NCBI GenBank assembly: GCA_033675265.1
Contig: JAUJYZ010000607.1
Location: forward strand, 186,001-250,000
From: Actinostola sp. cb2023
Taxonomy: Eukaryota > Cnidaria > Anthozoa > Actiniaria > Actinostolidae
DNA: 64,000 nucleotides
Direction: 5' to 3'
The notes beneath the pieces are model-generated. The model was not told the DNA's origin. It ran no database searches and saw only the letters and a program-made list of their open reading frames with translations. The translations under genes were made by a program, and so were the position numbers. This document shows positions 34,501 to 45,700 of this stretch, piece after piece (position 1 is the first letter of the stretch; each line of letters opens with the position of its first letter).

Positions 34501-37500
34501 TACAATGTAGTGCACAGGTACATGTACTTAATTGAGAAAGATGCCTGGGTACAAGGTAGCGCACAGGTACTTAATTGAGAAAGATGCCTGGGTACAATGT
34601 AGTGCACAGGTACTTAATTGAGAAAGATGCCTGGGTACAATGTAGTGCACAGGTACTTAATTGAGAAAGATGCCTGGGTACAATGTAGTGCACAGGTACT
34701 TAATTGAGAAAGATGCCTGGGTACAAGGTAGTGCACAGGTACTTAATTGAGAAAGATGCCTGGGTACAAGGTAGTGCACAGGTACTTAATTGAGAAAGAT
34801 GCCTGGGTACAATGTAGTGCACAGGTACTTAATTGAGAAAGATGCCTGGGTACAATGTAGTGCACAGGTACTTAATTGAGAAAGATGCCTGGGTACAAGG
34901 TAGTGCACAGGTACTTAATTGAGAAAGATGCCTGGGTACAATGTAGTGCACAGGTACTTAATTGAGAAAGATGCCTGGGTACAATGTAGTGCACAGGTAC
35001 TTAATTGAGAAAGATGCCTGGGTACAAGGTAGTGCACAGGTACTTAATTGAGAAAGATGCCTGGGTACAAGGTAGTGCACAGGTACTTAATTGAGAAAGA
35101 TGCCTGGGTACAAGGTAGTGCACAGGTACTTAATTGAGAAAGATGCCTGGGTACAATGTAGTGCACAGGTACTTAATTGAGAAAGATGCCTGGGTACAAT
35201 GTAGTGCACAGGTACTTAATTGAGAAAGATGCCTGGGTACAATGTAGTGCACAGGTACTTAATTGAGAAAGATGCCTGGGTACAATGTAGTGCACAGGTA
35301 CTTAATTGAGAAAGATGCCTGGGTACAAGGTAGCGCACAGGTACTTAATTGAGAAAGATGCCTGGGTACAATGTAGTGCACAGGTACTTAATTGAGAAAG
35401 ATGCCTGGGTACAATGTAGTGCACAGGTACTTAATTGAGAAAGATGCCTGGGTACAAGGTAGTGCACAGGTACTTAATTGAGAAAGATGCCTGGGTACAA
35501 GGTAGTGCACAGGTACTTAATTGAGAAAGATGCCTGGGTACAATGTAGTGCACAGGTACTTAATTGAGAAAGATGCCTGGGTACAAGGTAGTGCACAGGT
35601 ACTTAATTGAGAAAGATGCCTGGGTACAATGTAGTGCACAGGTACTTAATTGAGAAAGATGCCTGGGTACAAGGTAGTGCACAGGTACTTAATTGAGAAA
35701 GATGCCTGGGTACAATGTAGTGCACAGGTACTTAATTGAGAAAGATGCCTGCAGGTACTTAATTGAGAAAGATGCCTGGGTACAATGTAGTGCACAGGTA
35801 CTTAATTGAGAAAGATGCCTGGGTACAATGTAGTGCACACGTACTTAATTGAGAAAGATGCCTGGGTACAATGTAGTGCACAGGTACTTAATTGAGAAAG
35901 ATGCCTGGGTACAAGGTAGTGCACAGGTACTTAATTGAGAAAGATGCCTGGGTACAAGGTAGTGCACAGGTACTTAATTGAGAAAGATGCCTGGGTACAA
36001 TGTAGTGCACAGGTACTTAATTGAGAAAGATGCCTGGGTACAATGTAGTGGTACTTAATTGAGAAAGATGCCTGCAGGTACTTAATTGAGAAAGATGCCT
36101 GGGTACAATGTAGTGCACAGGTACTTAATTGAGAAAGATGCCTGGGTACAATGTAGCGCACAGGTACTTAATTGAGAAAGATGCCTGGGTACAATGTAGT
36201 GCACAGGTACTTAATTGAGAAAGATGCCTGGATACAATGTAGCGCACAGGTACTTAATTGAGAAAGATGCCTGGGTACAATGTAGTGCACAGGTACTTAA
36301 TTGAGAAAGATGCCTGGGTACAATGTAGTGCACAGGTACTTAATTGAGAAAGATGCCTGGGTACAATGTAGTGCACAGGTACTTAATTGAGAAAGATGCC
36401 TGGGTACAATGTAGTGCACAGGTACATGTACTTAATTGAGAAAGATGCCTGGGTACAAGGTAGCGCACAGGTACTTAATTGAGAAAGATGCCTGGGTACA
36501 ATGTAGTGCACAGGTACTTAATTGAGAAAGATGCCTGGGTACAATGTAGTGCACAGGTACTTAATTGAGAAAGATGCCTGGGTACAATGTAGTGCACAGG
36601 TACTTAATTGAGAAAGATGCCTGGGTACAAGGTAGTGCACAGGTACTTAATTGAGAAAGATGCCTGGGTACAAGGTAGTGCACAGGTACTTAATTGAGAA
36701 AGATGCCTGGGTACAATGTAGTGCACAGGTACTTAATTGAGAAAGAGTACAATGTAGTGCACAGGTACTTAATTGAGAAAGATGCCTGGGTACAATGTAG
36801 TGCACAGGTACTTAATTGAGAAAGATGCCTGGGTACAATGTAGTGCACAGGTACTTAATTGAGAAAGATGCCTGGGTACAATGTAGTGCACAGGTACTTA
36901 ATTGAGAAAGATGCCTGGGTACAAGGTAGTGCACAGGTACTTAATTGAGAAAGATGCCTGGGTACAAGGTAGTGCACAGGTACTTAATTGAGAAAGATGC
37001 CTGGGTACAAGGTAGTGCACAGGTACTTAATTGAGAAAGATGCCTGGGTACAATGTAGTGCACAGGTACTTAATTGAGAAAGATGCCTGGGTACAATGTA
37101 GTGCACAGGTACTTAATTGAGAAAGATGCCTGGGTACAATGTAGTGCACAGGTACTTAATTGAGAAAGATGCCTGGGTACAATGTAGTGCACAGGTACTT
37201 AATTGAGTGAAAGATGCCTGGGTACAATGTAGTGCACAGGTACTTAATTGAGAAAGATGCCTGGGTACAAGGTAGCGCACAGGTACTTAATTGAGAAAGA
37301 TGCCTGGGTACAATGTAGTGCACAGGTACTTAATTGAGAAAGATGCCTGGGTACAATGTAGTGCACAGGTACTTAATTGAGAAAGATGCCTGGGTACAAG
37401 GTAGTGCACAGGTACTTAATTGAGAAAGATGCCTGGGTACAAGGTAGTGCACAGGTACTTAATTGAGAAAGATGCCTGGGTACAATGTAGTGCACAGGTA

Positions 37501-40500
37501 CTTAATTGAGAAAGATGCCTGGGTACAAGGTAGTGCACAGGTACTTAATTGAGAAAGATGCCTGGGTACAATGTAGTGCACAGGTACTTAATTGAGAAAG
37601 ATGCCTGGGTACAAGGTAGTGCACAGGTACTTAATTGAGAAAGATGCCTGGGTACAATGTAGTGCACAGGTACTTAATTGAGAAAGATGCCTGGGTACAA
37701 TGTAGTGCACAGGTACTTAATTGAGAAAGATGCCTGGGTACAAGGTAGTGCACAGGTACTTAATTGAGAAAGATGCCTGGGTACAATGTAGTGCACAGGT
37801 ACTTAATTGAGAAAGATGCCTGGGTACAAGGTAGTGCACAGGTACTTAATTGAGAAAGATGCCTGGGTACAATGTAGTGCACAGGTACTTAATTGAGAAA
37901 GATGCCTGGGTACAAGGTAGTGCACAGGTACTTAATTGAGAAAGATGCCTGGGTACAATGTAGTGCACAGGTACTTAATTGAGAAAGATGCCTGGGTACA
38001 ATGTAGTGCACAGGTACTTAATTGAGAAAGATGCCTGGGTACAAGGTAGTGCACAGGTACTTAATTGAGAAAGATGCCTGGGTACAATGTAGTGCACAGG
38101 TACTTAATTGAGAAAGATGCCTGGGTACAATGTAGTGCACAGGTACTTAATTGAGAAAGATGCCTGGGTACAAGGTAGCGCACAGGTACTTAATTGAGAA
38201 AGATGCCTGGGTACAATGTAGTGCACAGGTACTTAATTGAGAAAGATGCCTGGGTACAATGTAGTGCACAGGTACTTAATTGAGAAAGATGCCTGGGTAC
38301 AAGGTAGTGCACAGGTACTTAATTGAGAAAGATGCCTGGGTACAAGGTAGTGCACAGGTACTTAATTGAGAAAGATGCCTGGGTACAATGTAGTGCACAG
38401 GTACTTAATTGAGAAAGATGCCTGGGTACAAGGTAGTGCACAGGTACTTAATTGAGAAAGATGCCTGGGTACAATGTAGTGCACAGGTACTTAATTGAGA
38501 AAGATGCCTGGGTACAAGGTAGTGCACAGGTACTTAATTGAGAAAGATGCCTGGGTACAAGGTAGTGCACAGGTACTTAATTGAGAAAGATGCCTGGGTA
38601 CAAGGTAGTGCACAGGTACTTAATTGAGAAAGATGCCTGGGTACAAGGTAGTGCACAGGTACTTAATTGAGAAAGATGCCTGGGTACAAGGTAGTGCACA
38701 GGTACTTAATTGAGAAAGATGCCTGGGTACAAGGTAGTGCACAGGTACTTAATTGAGAAAGATGCCTGGGTACAAGGTAGTGCACAGGTACTTAATTGAG
38801 AAAGATGCCTGGGTACAAGGTAGTGCACAGGTACTTAATTGAGAAAGATGCCTGGGTACAATGTAGTGCACAGGTACTTAATTGAGAAAGATGCCTGGGT
38901 ACAATGTAGTGCACAGGTACTTAATTGAGAAAGATGCCTGGGTACAAGGTAGTGCACAGGTACTTAATTGAGAAAGATGCCTGGGTACAAGGTAGTGCAC
39001 AGGTACTTAATTGAGAAAAATGCCTGGGTACAATGTAGTGCACAGGTACTTAATTGAGAAAGATGCCTGGGTACAATGTAGTGCACAGGTACTTAATTGA
39101 GAAAGATGCCTGGGTACAATGTAGCGCAAGGTACTATACCTTCATTTTGTCGTGTCCTTGTAGATCTCTCTGAGTAAAGTCTCTGTACATCCCTGAATGA
39201 CCTCACTCCGTTGAGAGCTTCATCTTTTATTGATGCAACTCTGTCATCAAACAATGATACCTCTGATGGCATGACCTGACGTCGGATATTTTCCATTTCT
39301 CGAATATTGACTTTTAGTTGCTAGGAAAATGTAAGATGAACACAATTTATTTTATATATGTACACAGATGTAGTTGGTACGATATTTCACAATTTTACCA
39401 ACAAAATAAAATGTAGATCATGGATTTAAGCAACAGTCACGTACGCTAGTTTTGCATATTTTTGATATTATTTTTTACCTGAACTGTTCTAGCTGCATTT
39501 ATTTGCTCTGCATTCAGATCGTGCCATGAACCTGTTTGGTAAAACTAACAACCAATAGATCAATATTAGCCTGAGGTAATCAATTACTGATTTTGGAAGA
39601 TTATAAAATGAGTGGCCATTTGGTGTTGTTACATCTACATGTAGGTAAGATGATGATGATGATGATGAATGAGATCATTTTTGTTTTATATATATTTGTT
39701 ACATTTTTGTTCACGTTCACGTTTTAACGAACTTTGTAGCTCCTAGGTGATTACCGGTAGATACCAACCAGAAGCTATTGGAAATCCAGATACAACATGA
39801 CACTCATATTGGAAATACAGTCAACTCTCTCGTAAGCGGACACCCTCGGGAATTGAAAAAAGTGTCCGTTAGTAGAGCTGTCCGCTTATGAGAACTATTC
39901 CCGTAAGCGGACACCAAAGAAAAATAGGGTGGATGTCCGCTTACGGGAGAGAAAATCGGTAATAATCGGTAGAGAAAAATAGCAACTGAACCGTACATCT
40001 TGCTTCCCCGCGGACAAATGGAGATTTGACAAAACCGATCCCCACTGTTCTGTTGCTCTGCAAAAGGTCATATTTTTCATGTTGATTTATTGCAAATTAA
40101 AGACAAATTCCATTGCCGAAAGTTCATTATTATATGGTGTGTCCGCTTACGAGAGAGCGTAAATAAAAGAAAAATCCAATTTTCATTTTCAAAAGTGTCC
40201 GCGTCCGCTTACGAGAGAGTGTCTGCTTACGGGAATGTGTAAATACAGAGTTTGACTGGGAGGTAAAACGGGGATTTGAAAAGGTGTCCGTAAGTAGAGC
40301 TGTCCGCTTACGAGAGTGTCCGTTAGCGGAGAGTTGACTGTAGTACATTAATTTTTATAAACAAAGTTGGTATAAAACCTGACAGTCATTTGACAGTCAT
40401 TTGACAGTCATATACATGTATGCATACTAATTAATGTGGTATGTATACTAGAGCAGATTTCGTATGACTGTGAAAAACTTACGGCATGCCATGCCGTGAT

Positions 40501-41723
40501 GATTAAGAATTTCGAATGAATCCGTGCCGTGACAGTGCCGTGTCATGTGCCGTGGTTTTTCAGTCATACGAAATCTGCTCTAATTTATGCAGTATGTATA
40601 CTAATTCATGCAGTATGTATACTAATTTATGCAGTACATGTATCTATACTAATTTATGCAGTATGTATACAAATTCATGCAGTATGTATACTAATTTATG
40701 CAGTATGTATACAAATTCATGCAGTATGTATACAAATTCATGCATTGTGTATACTAATTTATGCAGAATGTATTCTAATTAATGTGGTATGTATACCTTT
40801 TCCATATTAATTTGGTGTCTATGTAACCTCTTCAAGTCGGTAGGTAGAGCAATGTTGATGAACTTTTCTAAAGCTGGTTCGAATCTCTTCAGTGGATGTT
40901 TTGGTAAGCTGGAGATCACATCTTTTTGTAATTCTGTAATAAATAGGATAGGCCTCATTATTTACCTGGCCCCGGTTGCACGAAAGGTGAATAGCGCTAT
41001 CCACCGGATAAGTCTTATCCAACGGATAAAATTTATTGGATAACTGCATCAGTTTTATCCGTTGGATAAGACTTATCGGTGGATAGCACTCTTCACCATT
41101 CGTGCAACTGGGGCCTGAATATCATCTTACAGTACATGTATGTAAAAAAAAATGTTGAATAAGAATATGCAATATTGCAAAACTTTTCACACTTTGCAAA
41201 TGTATTAGCAATAAGGATTTAGAGAAAGAGCTGCCATCATGTCATGTATGATTTTGTTTGGTCATTGAAGCACAGTCCAACATTATTGGACCTGTTAGTA
41301 CGTGCTGGATGTTGTGGAGAGCATTTGCATGTAGCTTTAATTTATGATTTACTTTAAACACATTATTTATTAACAAAGAAAATGACAAGTTGCTAGCTGT
41401 TCTGTAGAAATGTAAATACATTTGTTCTTCTGATAGTATTTCATGTCCCAGTATAGTACATGTACAGTTGTACTTCGGTACATAATTCACTATTATGAAT
41501 ACAGTACAAAACTTCCACATTTAGCAGAGATAGACTACATTGTAGGCAGGCCAACCTACCTGAACAATAACTCTACTAGTAACTTATTATACATCGACTA
41601 CAAACAAACCGATGGCGATGTTGTAACTTCGGACAATAACATATAAGCTTATATATTAAAGATTCTAAGATAGTACTTAAAAATAGACTTACTTTGTGAA
41701 GCGTAGTCTTCAAATGATGCCAT
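31505..41723 (-). CDS. STX17: Syntaxin-17 (autophagosomal Q-SNARE)
   Basis: STX17 moves to closed autophagosomes and pairs with SNAP29 and VAMP8 to fuse them with lysosomes. Exons in transcript order: 41693-41723, 40797-40933, 39479-39544, 39140-39320, 32437-32543, 32304-32354, 31811-31897, 31505-31744. All borders are GT..AG and phases fit, giving 299 aa (human 302). Family segments in order: KRFEPALEKFINIALPTDLK, RHQINMEKFYQ and NAEQINAARTVQ, NIREMENIRR (N-terminal helical region). Then the SNARE motif from SWDALQENLEDLNSLIHDF through DQQSTLDSITDNID, where the second Gln of DQQ is the likely zero-layer residue. Then the C-terminal hairpin GAIIGTIAGGPLGLVFGF and GAAAALGGGIAGFAGG, the glycine-zipper double membrane segment that defines STX17. 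A short basic/polar tail follows. Intron 4 (32544-39139) contains array D and intron 2 a 21-bp array. The gene is convergent with ERP44. Confidence 0.94.
32013..32086. mobile_element. Small MITE with about 10-bp target duplication in an STX17 intron
   Basis: The hairpin GCCTCCTGAGCAGACGTTCT...AGAACGTCTGCTCAGGAGGC is flanked by AACTTTCCAA on both sides (32003-32012 and 32087-32096). It is a relative of the 13620-13706 element: same layout and a 9-10-bp duplication. Confidence 0.85.
32180..32300. repeat. SINE/LINE 3'-tail-like repeat copy
   Basis: ATATGCAGCCCGGAAAAG, then GAGACAATGTGAAAT and GCTATATAAGAACTTAT are shared in the same order with 50160-50285. The second copy ends in an ATT microsatellite. 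This is typical of the 3' tail of a retroposon family. The family is not identified. Confidence 0.6.
32618..32749 (-). other. STX17: Candidate cassette exon of STX17
   Basis: On the - strand a 132-nt open stretch lies between a possible acceptor (GAAG before CAAATTCGG) and a possible donor (ATGA|GTAGGC). Its phase matches both neighbours (phase 1 in and out). Inclusion would add 44 residues between exon 4 and exon 5, including YLSIQNELVDLENRD. A stronger-looking acceptor five bases upstream (TTTTTAG) would put it out of frame. Without it STX17 already has near-human length, so this may be chance. Confidence 0.25.
32880..39133. repeat. Array D: 43-bp minisatellite in STX17 intron 4
   Basis: About 145 head-to-tail copies of a 43-bp unit with core GCACAGGTACTTAATTGAGA and GATGCCTGGGTACAATGTAG fill nearly the whole intron. 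On the STX17 strand the array starts six bases after the exon 4 donor (GTATAG). Unit variants (AATGTAG/AAGGTAG, GTGCACAG/GCGCACAG, GGATACA, deletions giving CCTGCAGGTAC) are distributed in blocks. Two independent markers, GGATACAATG (34326 and 36230) and CAGGTACATGTAC (34515 and 36419), recur at the same 1904-bp offset. Confidence 0.97.
39641..39668. repeat. GAT microsatellite
   Basis: A short (GAT)n tract in STX17 intron 2. Confidence 0.8.
39818..40340. mobile_element. 523-bp MITE with CAGTCAACTCTC ends and TA duplication
   Basis: It begins CAGTCAACTCTC and ends GAGAGTTGACTG, with TA on each side. This fits Tc1/mariner or pogo-type non-autonomous elements. The interior is filled with inverted and direct copies of GTCCGCTTACGAGAG. 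A relative with the same 12-bp start is at 58084-58683. Confidence 0.88.
40405..40796. repeat. 21-bp minisatellite abutting an STX17 splice donor
   Basis: About ten copies of a 21-bp unit like ATGCAGTATGTATACTAATT run from about 40580 to 40796, with scattered partial units to the left, interrupted by a MITE at 40451-40580. On the STX17 strand the exon 2 donor GTATAC (40791-40796) is itself part of the repeat motif GTATACATAC. The array thus starts exactly at the exon border. Confidence 0.85.
40451..40580. mobile_element. 130-bp MITE with TA target duplication
   Basis: The ends are GAGCAGATTTCGTATGACTG and CAGTCATACGAAATCTGCTC, flanked by TA on both sides. It is inserted in the 21-bp array of STX17 intron 2. 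Inside, CATGCCATGCCGTGATG-type palindromic sequence is seen. Confidence 0.88.
40968..41115. mobile_element. Foldback MITE in STX17 intron 1
   Basis: Arms GGCCCCGGTTGCACGAA and TTCGTGCAACTGGGGCC enclose further complementary sequence (GGATAAGTCTTATCC and TTATCCGTTGGATAAG). The whole 148 bp can fold as an imperfect hairpin. Confidence 0.88.
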
Positions 41724-43453
41724 GTTGTAACTTCTCAATTCTATCTTTAATAAATCACAGCGTACAAAAGCTGTCCGTAGTTTTATAATCAGTCAATATA
41801 ACAAACAGGAACTGACTTGAAGTTACATCAAATTATTGCTTGTTTTTCATCTCGACTACTCCAATGAGAATCGGCAAAACATCACATTTTGGTGCAAGAA
41901 ACGTGAAGAGATACGATCGAAAGAAGTATTTCTATATTACTGCTGAGTAATTGTTACAAAAAGGTTAATTCTAGCAAGTGTAAATACAAAGTGATGTTGT
42001 TGTTTTTTTCTTCTTTTCTGCGAAACACCATGGGGAACTCCGCTGACTAGTATTACGTCATTGGTTACCAGTTTTTACTGATAAACCACAGGAACTCCAA
42101 CTTTCAGCTCTATGTCCCTCGAGGACGCTTCAGGACTCCCGCGGGGGTGGCTGGGGGAACTACATTGTAACCTCTAAAGTCGACCTTGTGGGCGTGGCAA
42201 CACATTTCCCCCTTAAAAGATAGGTAAATTAATTTTATTTACGGGTAACTGATATACCCTAAACTGTAATTCCCGCATCCGCGCCTGGAGACAAAACGTT
42301 TAGATTTATTAAGCTCCATGTGCCATTTAATTTAGTTAAAATATTGAAAAGCGCAATAGTCCCCTTTCGAGTTACACTGTACAGTTTTTGGGTCATTTGC
42401 ACCCTGAGCATCCCATAATGTTTAGCCAAAACAATAGAATCCAAGATGGCCGCCGTATCGGTAAAAAGGTCTATTCCATGGGTTATGACTGGAGGTGTTC
42501 TATTGTCCACTGACAACAACATTTGTTTGCATTAAAGATTAAAGATTCTTGTTGGTATTTGTGAATAATTTATACTTATAATATTACAATGTAACACGGC
42601 TCTCAGGAAGAGCATTTTTTTAATGATGTAGACACCGTGTGTAAATAAAGTTTTATTATTATTATTATTATTATATTATTATTATATACTGACTCAAGGC
42701 TAACCCTGCATACATGCGTCTTTTGTCAAGTAGTACAGCGGTGCTACAGGGTAGCAAAGGGGTTACACGTGGCGCGCGTGATTTGGCCCAAAAATGGCGC
42801 GTGAATCGTGAAAAACACTTCATAAACAAAAGAGAAAACCGTGATCCGTGAATTTGCAAGAAAGACGTGCGTGAAATGGCTTAAATGGTTCCTTTGAGTC
42901 GTGAATTTACGAAAAAATGACACGTAGCGTGATCACAACTCCCCCTTTGCTACCCTGGTGCTAAACAACTCGAAACGGAGTATTGGACTTTTATGCGCAT
43001 TTGGTTATATTAATATAGAATATGCGCTTTAATTTATAAATATTAAATATTATTATTAGGAAATAACGCTAATCTTTTATTGGTTATCCAGGGGGTCGCT
43101 TGGCTTACTTTATTAGTAAATTATATTTTTTTAATAGTCTTTATTTATGAATGATTTAATTGCACAATAGCGATGTTCACTGTTTGTAAACACTGACTTT
43201 GTCACATTGACTTTGTAATGTAAATTTGCCAACCATTCACAAGTTGGATTTATATTCTTATATCAATGTATAAACGGCTATCCTACCCGTATACATCCCA
43301 CAAAGTCTCCATAGTTGCTTGTGAGAATCGTCAGTGAATTCAGCGACTTTGTTTGAGCGAATAAAACCAACCTACTACTAAAGTAGTAGTAGTAGCGTAT
43401 ATTGATTTTTGAATTGTAATATTGGAAGTTAGTAGCGTACAATGTCTGTGTCT
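41724..43453. other. Region upstream of STX17
   Basis: It contains the presumed STX17 promoter next to 41723, unique AT-rich sequence, and a retroposon-like tail at about 42590-42690 that ends in (ATT)n after AAATAAAGTTTT. The open frame at 42259-42522 (- strand) has no family I recognise. A short TAG microsatellite lies near 43380-43395. No gene is supported. Confidence 0.45.
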
Positions 43454-43953
43454 AATAAGCCAGTTCACGCTGTCGGCCGCCATTTTGAATTGGGGCAAAC
43501 TCGGCAAAATTGATAGAAATCTTGATCACTTTGACTTACCGTAACTCCGCTCGATTTCGTTAGATTTTTAAAAACTTACCATTTTAGAAAAGATGTGTTC
43601 TTTGTTATTGATGTCCTATAATATGATGGGTATTGGAAGGCTACAAATCGAGAAAAAAAGATTTTTGTTTTCAAAATAAAACGTTCGGCACGTGAATATG
43701 CAAATTATCTCGAAATTTTAAGATCCATTCGTGAAAAGAAGATTGACTCGTAAAAGGTAGTTAAAACATCTACATTGGTCTTATTTTCACTCCAACAACT
43801 CATATGCATGCCTGCTGATTATCGAAGTTTAAATTTTGAAAATCCAACGAAATCGAGCGGAGTTACGGCAAGTCAAAGTGATCCAGATTTCTATCAATTT
43901 TGCCGCGTTTGCCCCAATTCAAAATGGCGGCCAACAGCGTGAACTGGCTTATT
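43454..43953. mobile_element. 500-bp element with long terminal inverted repeats
   Basis: The left end AATAAGCCAGTTCACGCTGT and right end ACAGCGTGAACTGGCTTATT are the outer part of inverted repeats of about 110 bp. They also share AATTGATAGAAATCT, CAAAGTGATC and CGCTCGATTTCGTT in complement. Each repeat carries a GCCGCCATTTTG box, the YY1-type motif. No coding sequence. Confidence 0.88.
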
Positions 43954-44138
43954 GTAATAGCATGTCAATATCAATAAAGAAGTTATTAAAAAAAGAGGCA
44001 ATGCCGTTATGTCAATAAATAATGAATTACCAATTACCACTGCAGTCATGGCTTTAACAGCGACAACAGTTTTTGAAAGTTCATAAAACATTGTTGAATT
44101 GTAAATATGTTAAACTGTTCTTATAACGCCCATACGAC

Positions 44139-45677
44139 ATTTAATCAGGGATTTAACTAGGGATTTAACCAGGGATTTAACCAGGGATTTAACCAGGGAT
44201 TTAACCAGGGATTTAACCAGGGATTTAAATAAAGGTTCAAAACATAGGGCGAGGGCTTTCATTGAATTTCAATGAAAGTCCGAGCCCGTAGTTTTGAACC
44301 GATTTTTAAAATGACCAGTCACGCTCTAATTCCATTGTTTTCATGAAAGCCATTTTTAAAGTGAGAATGTAGTCTTGCAAGATTGTATGGGGGTGTTAAT
44401 GAACACCATGGAAAGTGCCACAGATGTAAAGAATGTCCAAGATTTTTGCATGCACGAATATGATAATATATATAGTCTTGTGCAACGATAGTTTTGAAAA
44501 AGAACAGTAATTATTTCAGTTTGTCGTAGCCGTCGGTGTTGTAGGATGGAGTACGAATTTGAAGACTCGGACGAAAATGATATGTTCATTACTCCGCAAT
44601 CTGTTTGTAATTCAAGCCAGTTACCAGAGTTTGGACTGAATGATATCGAGGAATTACTAGGCGAAATTGAGCAGCAGAATACAGCGGAACCGTGCGGCCT
44701 AGAAGAAGAAGACTTCAGGCTAGTAGTGAACCATTGAATGAAAGTGAAGTTGCAGTCAAAGTTAAACAGTCTGTGCCCAAGTCCAGCTAATACAAAGATG
44801 CCTGTTAAGATGTTTGAAGAGTGGCGTTACGAAAGAAACCTGCGAGTTGGTGACTCTGAAGTCTGAAGACAGGCATGTAGTGAATTATAATAATCGTGTG
44901 GAACCATGCTTTGTCAGCTTTAACACTTGTGTGTTTGATAATTTTAATGTTGACATTTATTTTGACTGTAGGTCATCGTAGCAGTAGTGTTCGATCGTAC
45001 AAAAGGACTTCAACAAATCAAGAAGTTATGGTTTCGAATGTTTTGTATGGTTGTGGAGAACAAGGACAACAAGCAAAGAAGGCCAAGACTGGAAGACGTG
45101 AAAGAGACAACCAGTGTGCCAGAGCAGAAAAGTTTGGAGGAGTTCAAAGGAAAGTTTAATATAAACTTTAATTTTTTCAGTTCCAATTGATTTTCAAAAT
45201 TTAAAATAATTGTTTATATGTTGTGACTAACTTATTGAGGTTGACTAGCCTAATTAACCTTGCATTATTTTTGATCTTAAAAATTGTCAAAAATTGTTAA
45301 CATTGTCCAGTTAACTTATTGCGGTTGACCAGTTGATCTTTGCATTATTTTTGTTGTTTCCAGTGGACTGATTAAATAATTTCTATAACGTACATGTATG
45401 TTCTTCTTGAGTTTCAGCTAAATTCAAGACCTGGACAAGGTCTTGAATTTCCAATTCAAGACTGACCTGTCCCGGGTTTTGAATTCAGCCCCGCTCTCCC
45501 CTTAGCTTATCATATCCACTCCCGGCTTTTAGAATGTAGGGCTTATCCTTGATTTCAAAACCGACATAAAACAATGGAATTAGAGCGTGACTGGTTATTA
45601 ATCAGGGATTTAACCAGGGATTTAACCAGGGATTTAACCAGGGATTTAACCAGGGATTTAACCAGGGATTTAACCAG
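44139..45677. mobile_element. Candidate composite transposon with 12-bp tandem arrays at both ends
   Basis: Layout from left: a tandem array of AACCAGGGATTT (about 44139-44228); a 67-bp near-perfect palindrome (44234-44300, arms GGTTCAAAAC/GTTTTGAACC); a 28-bp inverted repeat starting ACCAGTCACGCTCTAATTCC (44314-44341); a degraded coding segment; the complementary repeat (45568-45595); and a second array of the same 12-bp unit in the same orientation (about 45598-45677). The right array ends only 23 bp from the SUOX stop codon. Boundaries and mechanism are inferred. Confidence 0.65.
44546..44853 (+). pseudogene. Degraded Crypton/DUF3504-like N-terminal coding fragment
   Basis: A 63-codon frame starts MEYEFEDSDENDMFIT and is acidic. 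The reading then continues in other frames as SEPLNESEVAVKVKQSVPKS and ANTKMPVKMFEEWRYERN. At least two frame changes or stops separate the pieces. The VPKS..NTK....FEEWR.ERN pattern resembles the N-terminal region of DUF3504 (Crypton-derived recombinase) proteins common in cnidarians and fishes. The similarity is from memory and short. The catalytic part is not seen; another frame at 44977-45160 may be later exon debris. Confidence 0.4.
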
Positions 45678-45700
45678 ACGGATCAGTATTTCATCAGTTT

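Noticed and set aside
32880..39133. CRISPR-like appearance of the 43-bp array
   Set aside because: Units are contiguous without unique spacers and the array lies in a eukaryotic intron.
40516..40810. Two open frames with periodic Cys/Met-Tyr-Thr-Asn and Ala-Val-Cys-Ile-Leu motifs
   Set aside because: Translation of the 21-bp minisatellite in an STX17 intron.
45602..45677. Interstitial telomere-like repeat (GGGATTTAACCA resembles TTAGGG permutations)
   Set aside because: The unit is 12 bp and is not a TTAGGG multimer; it pairs with an identical array at 44139.
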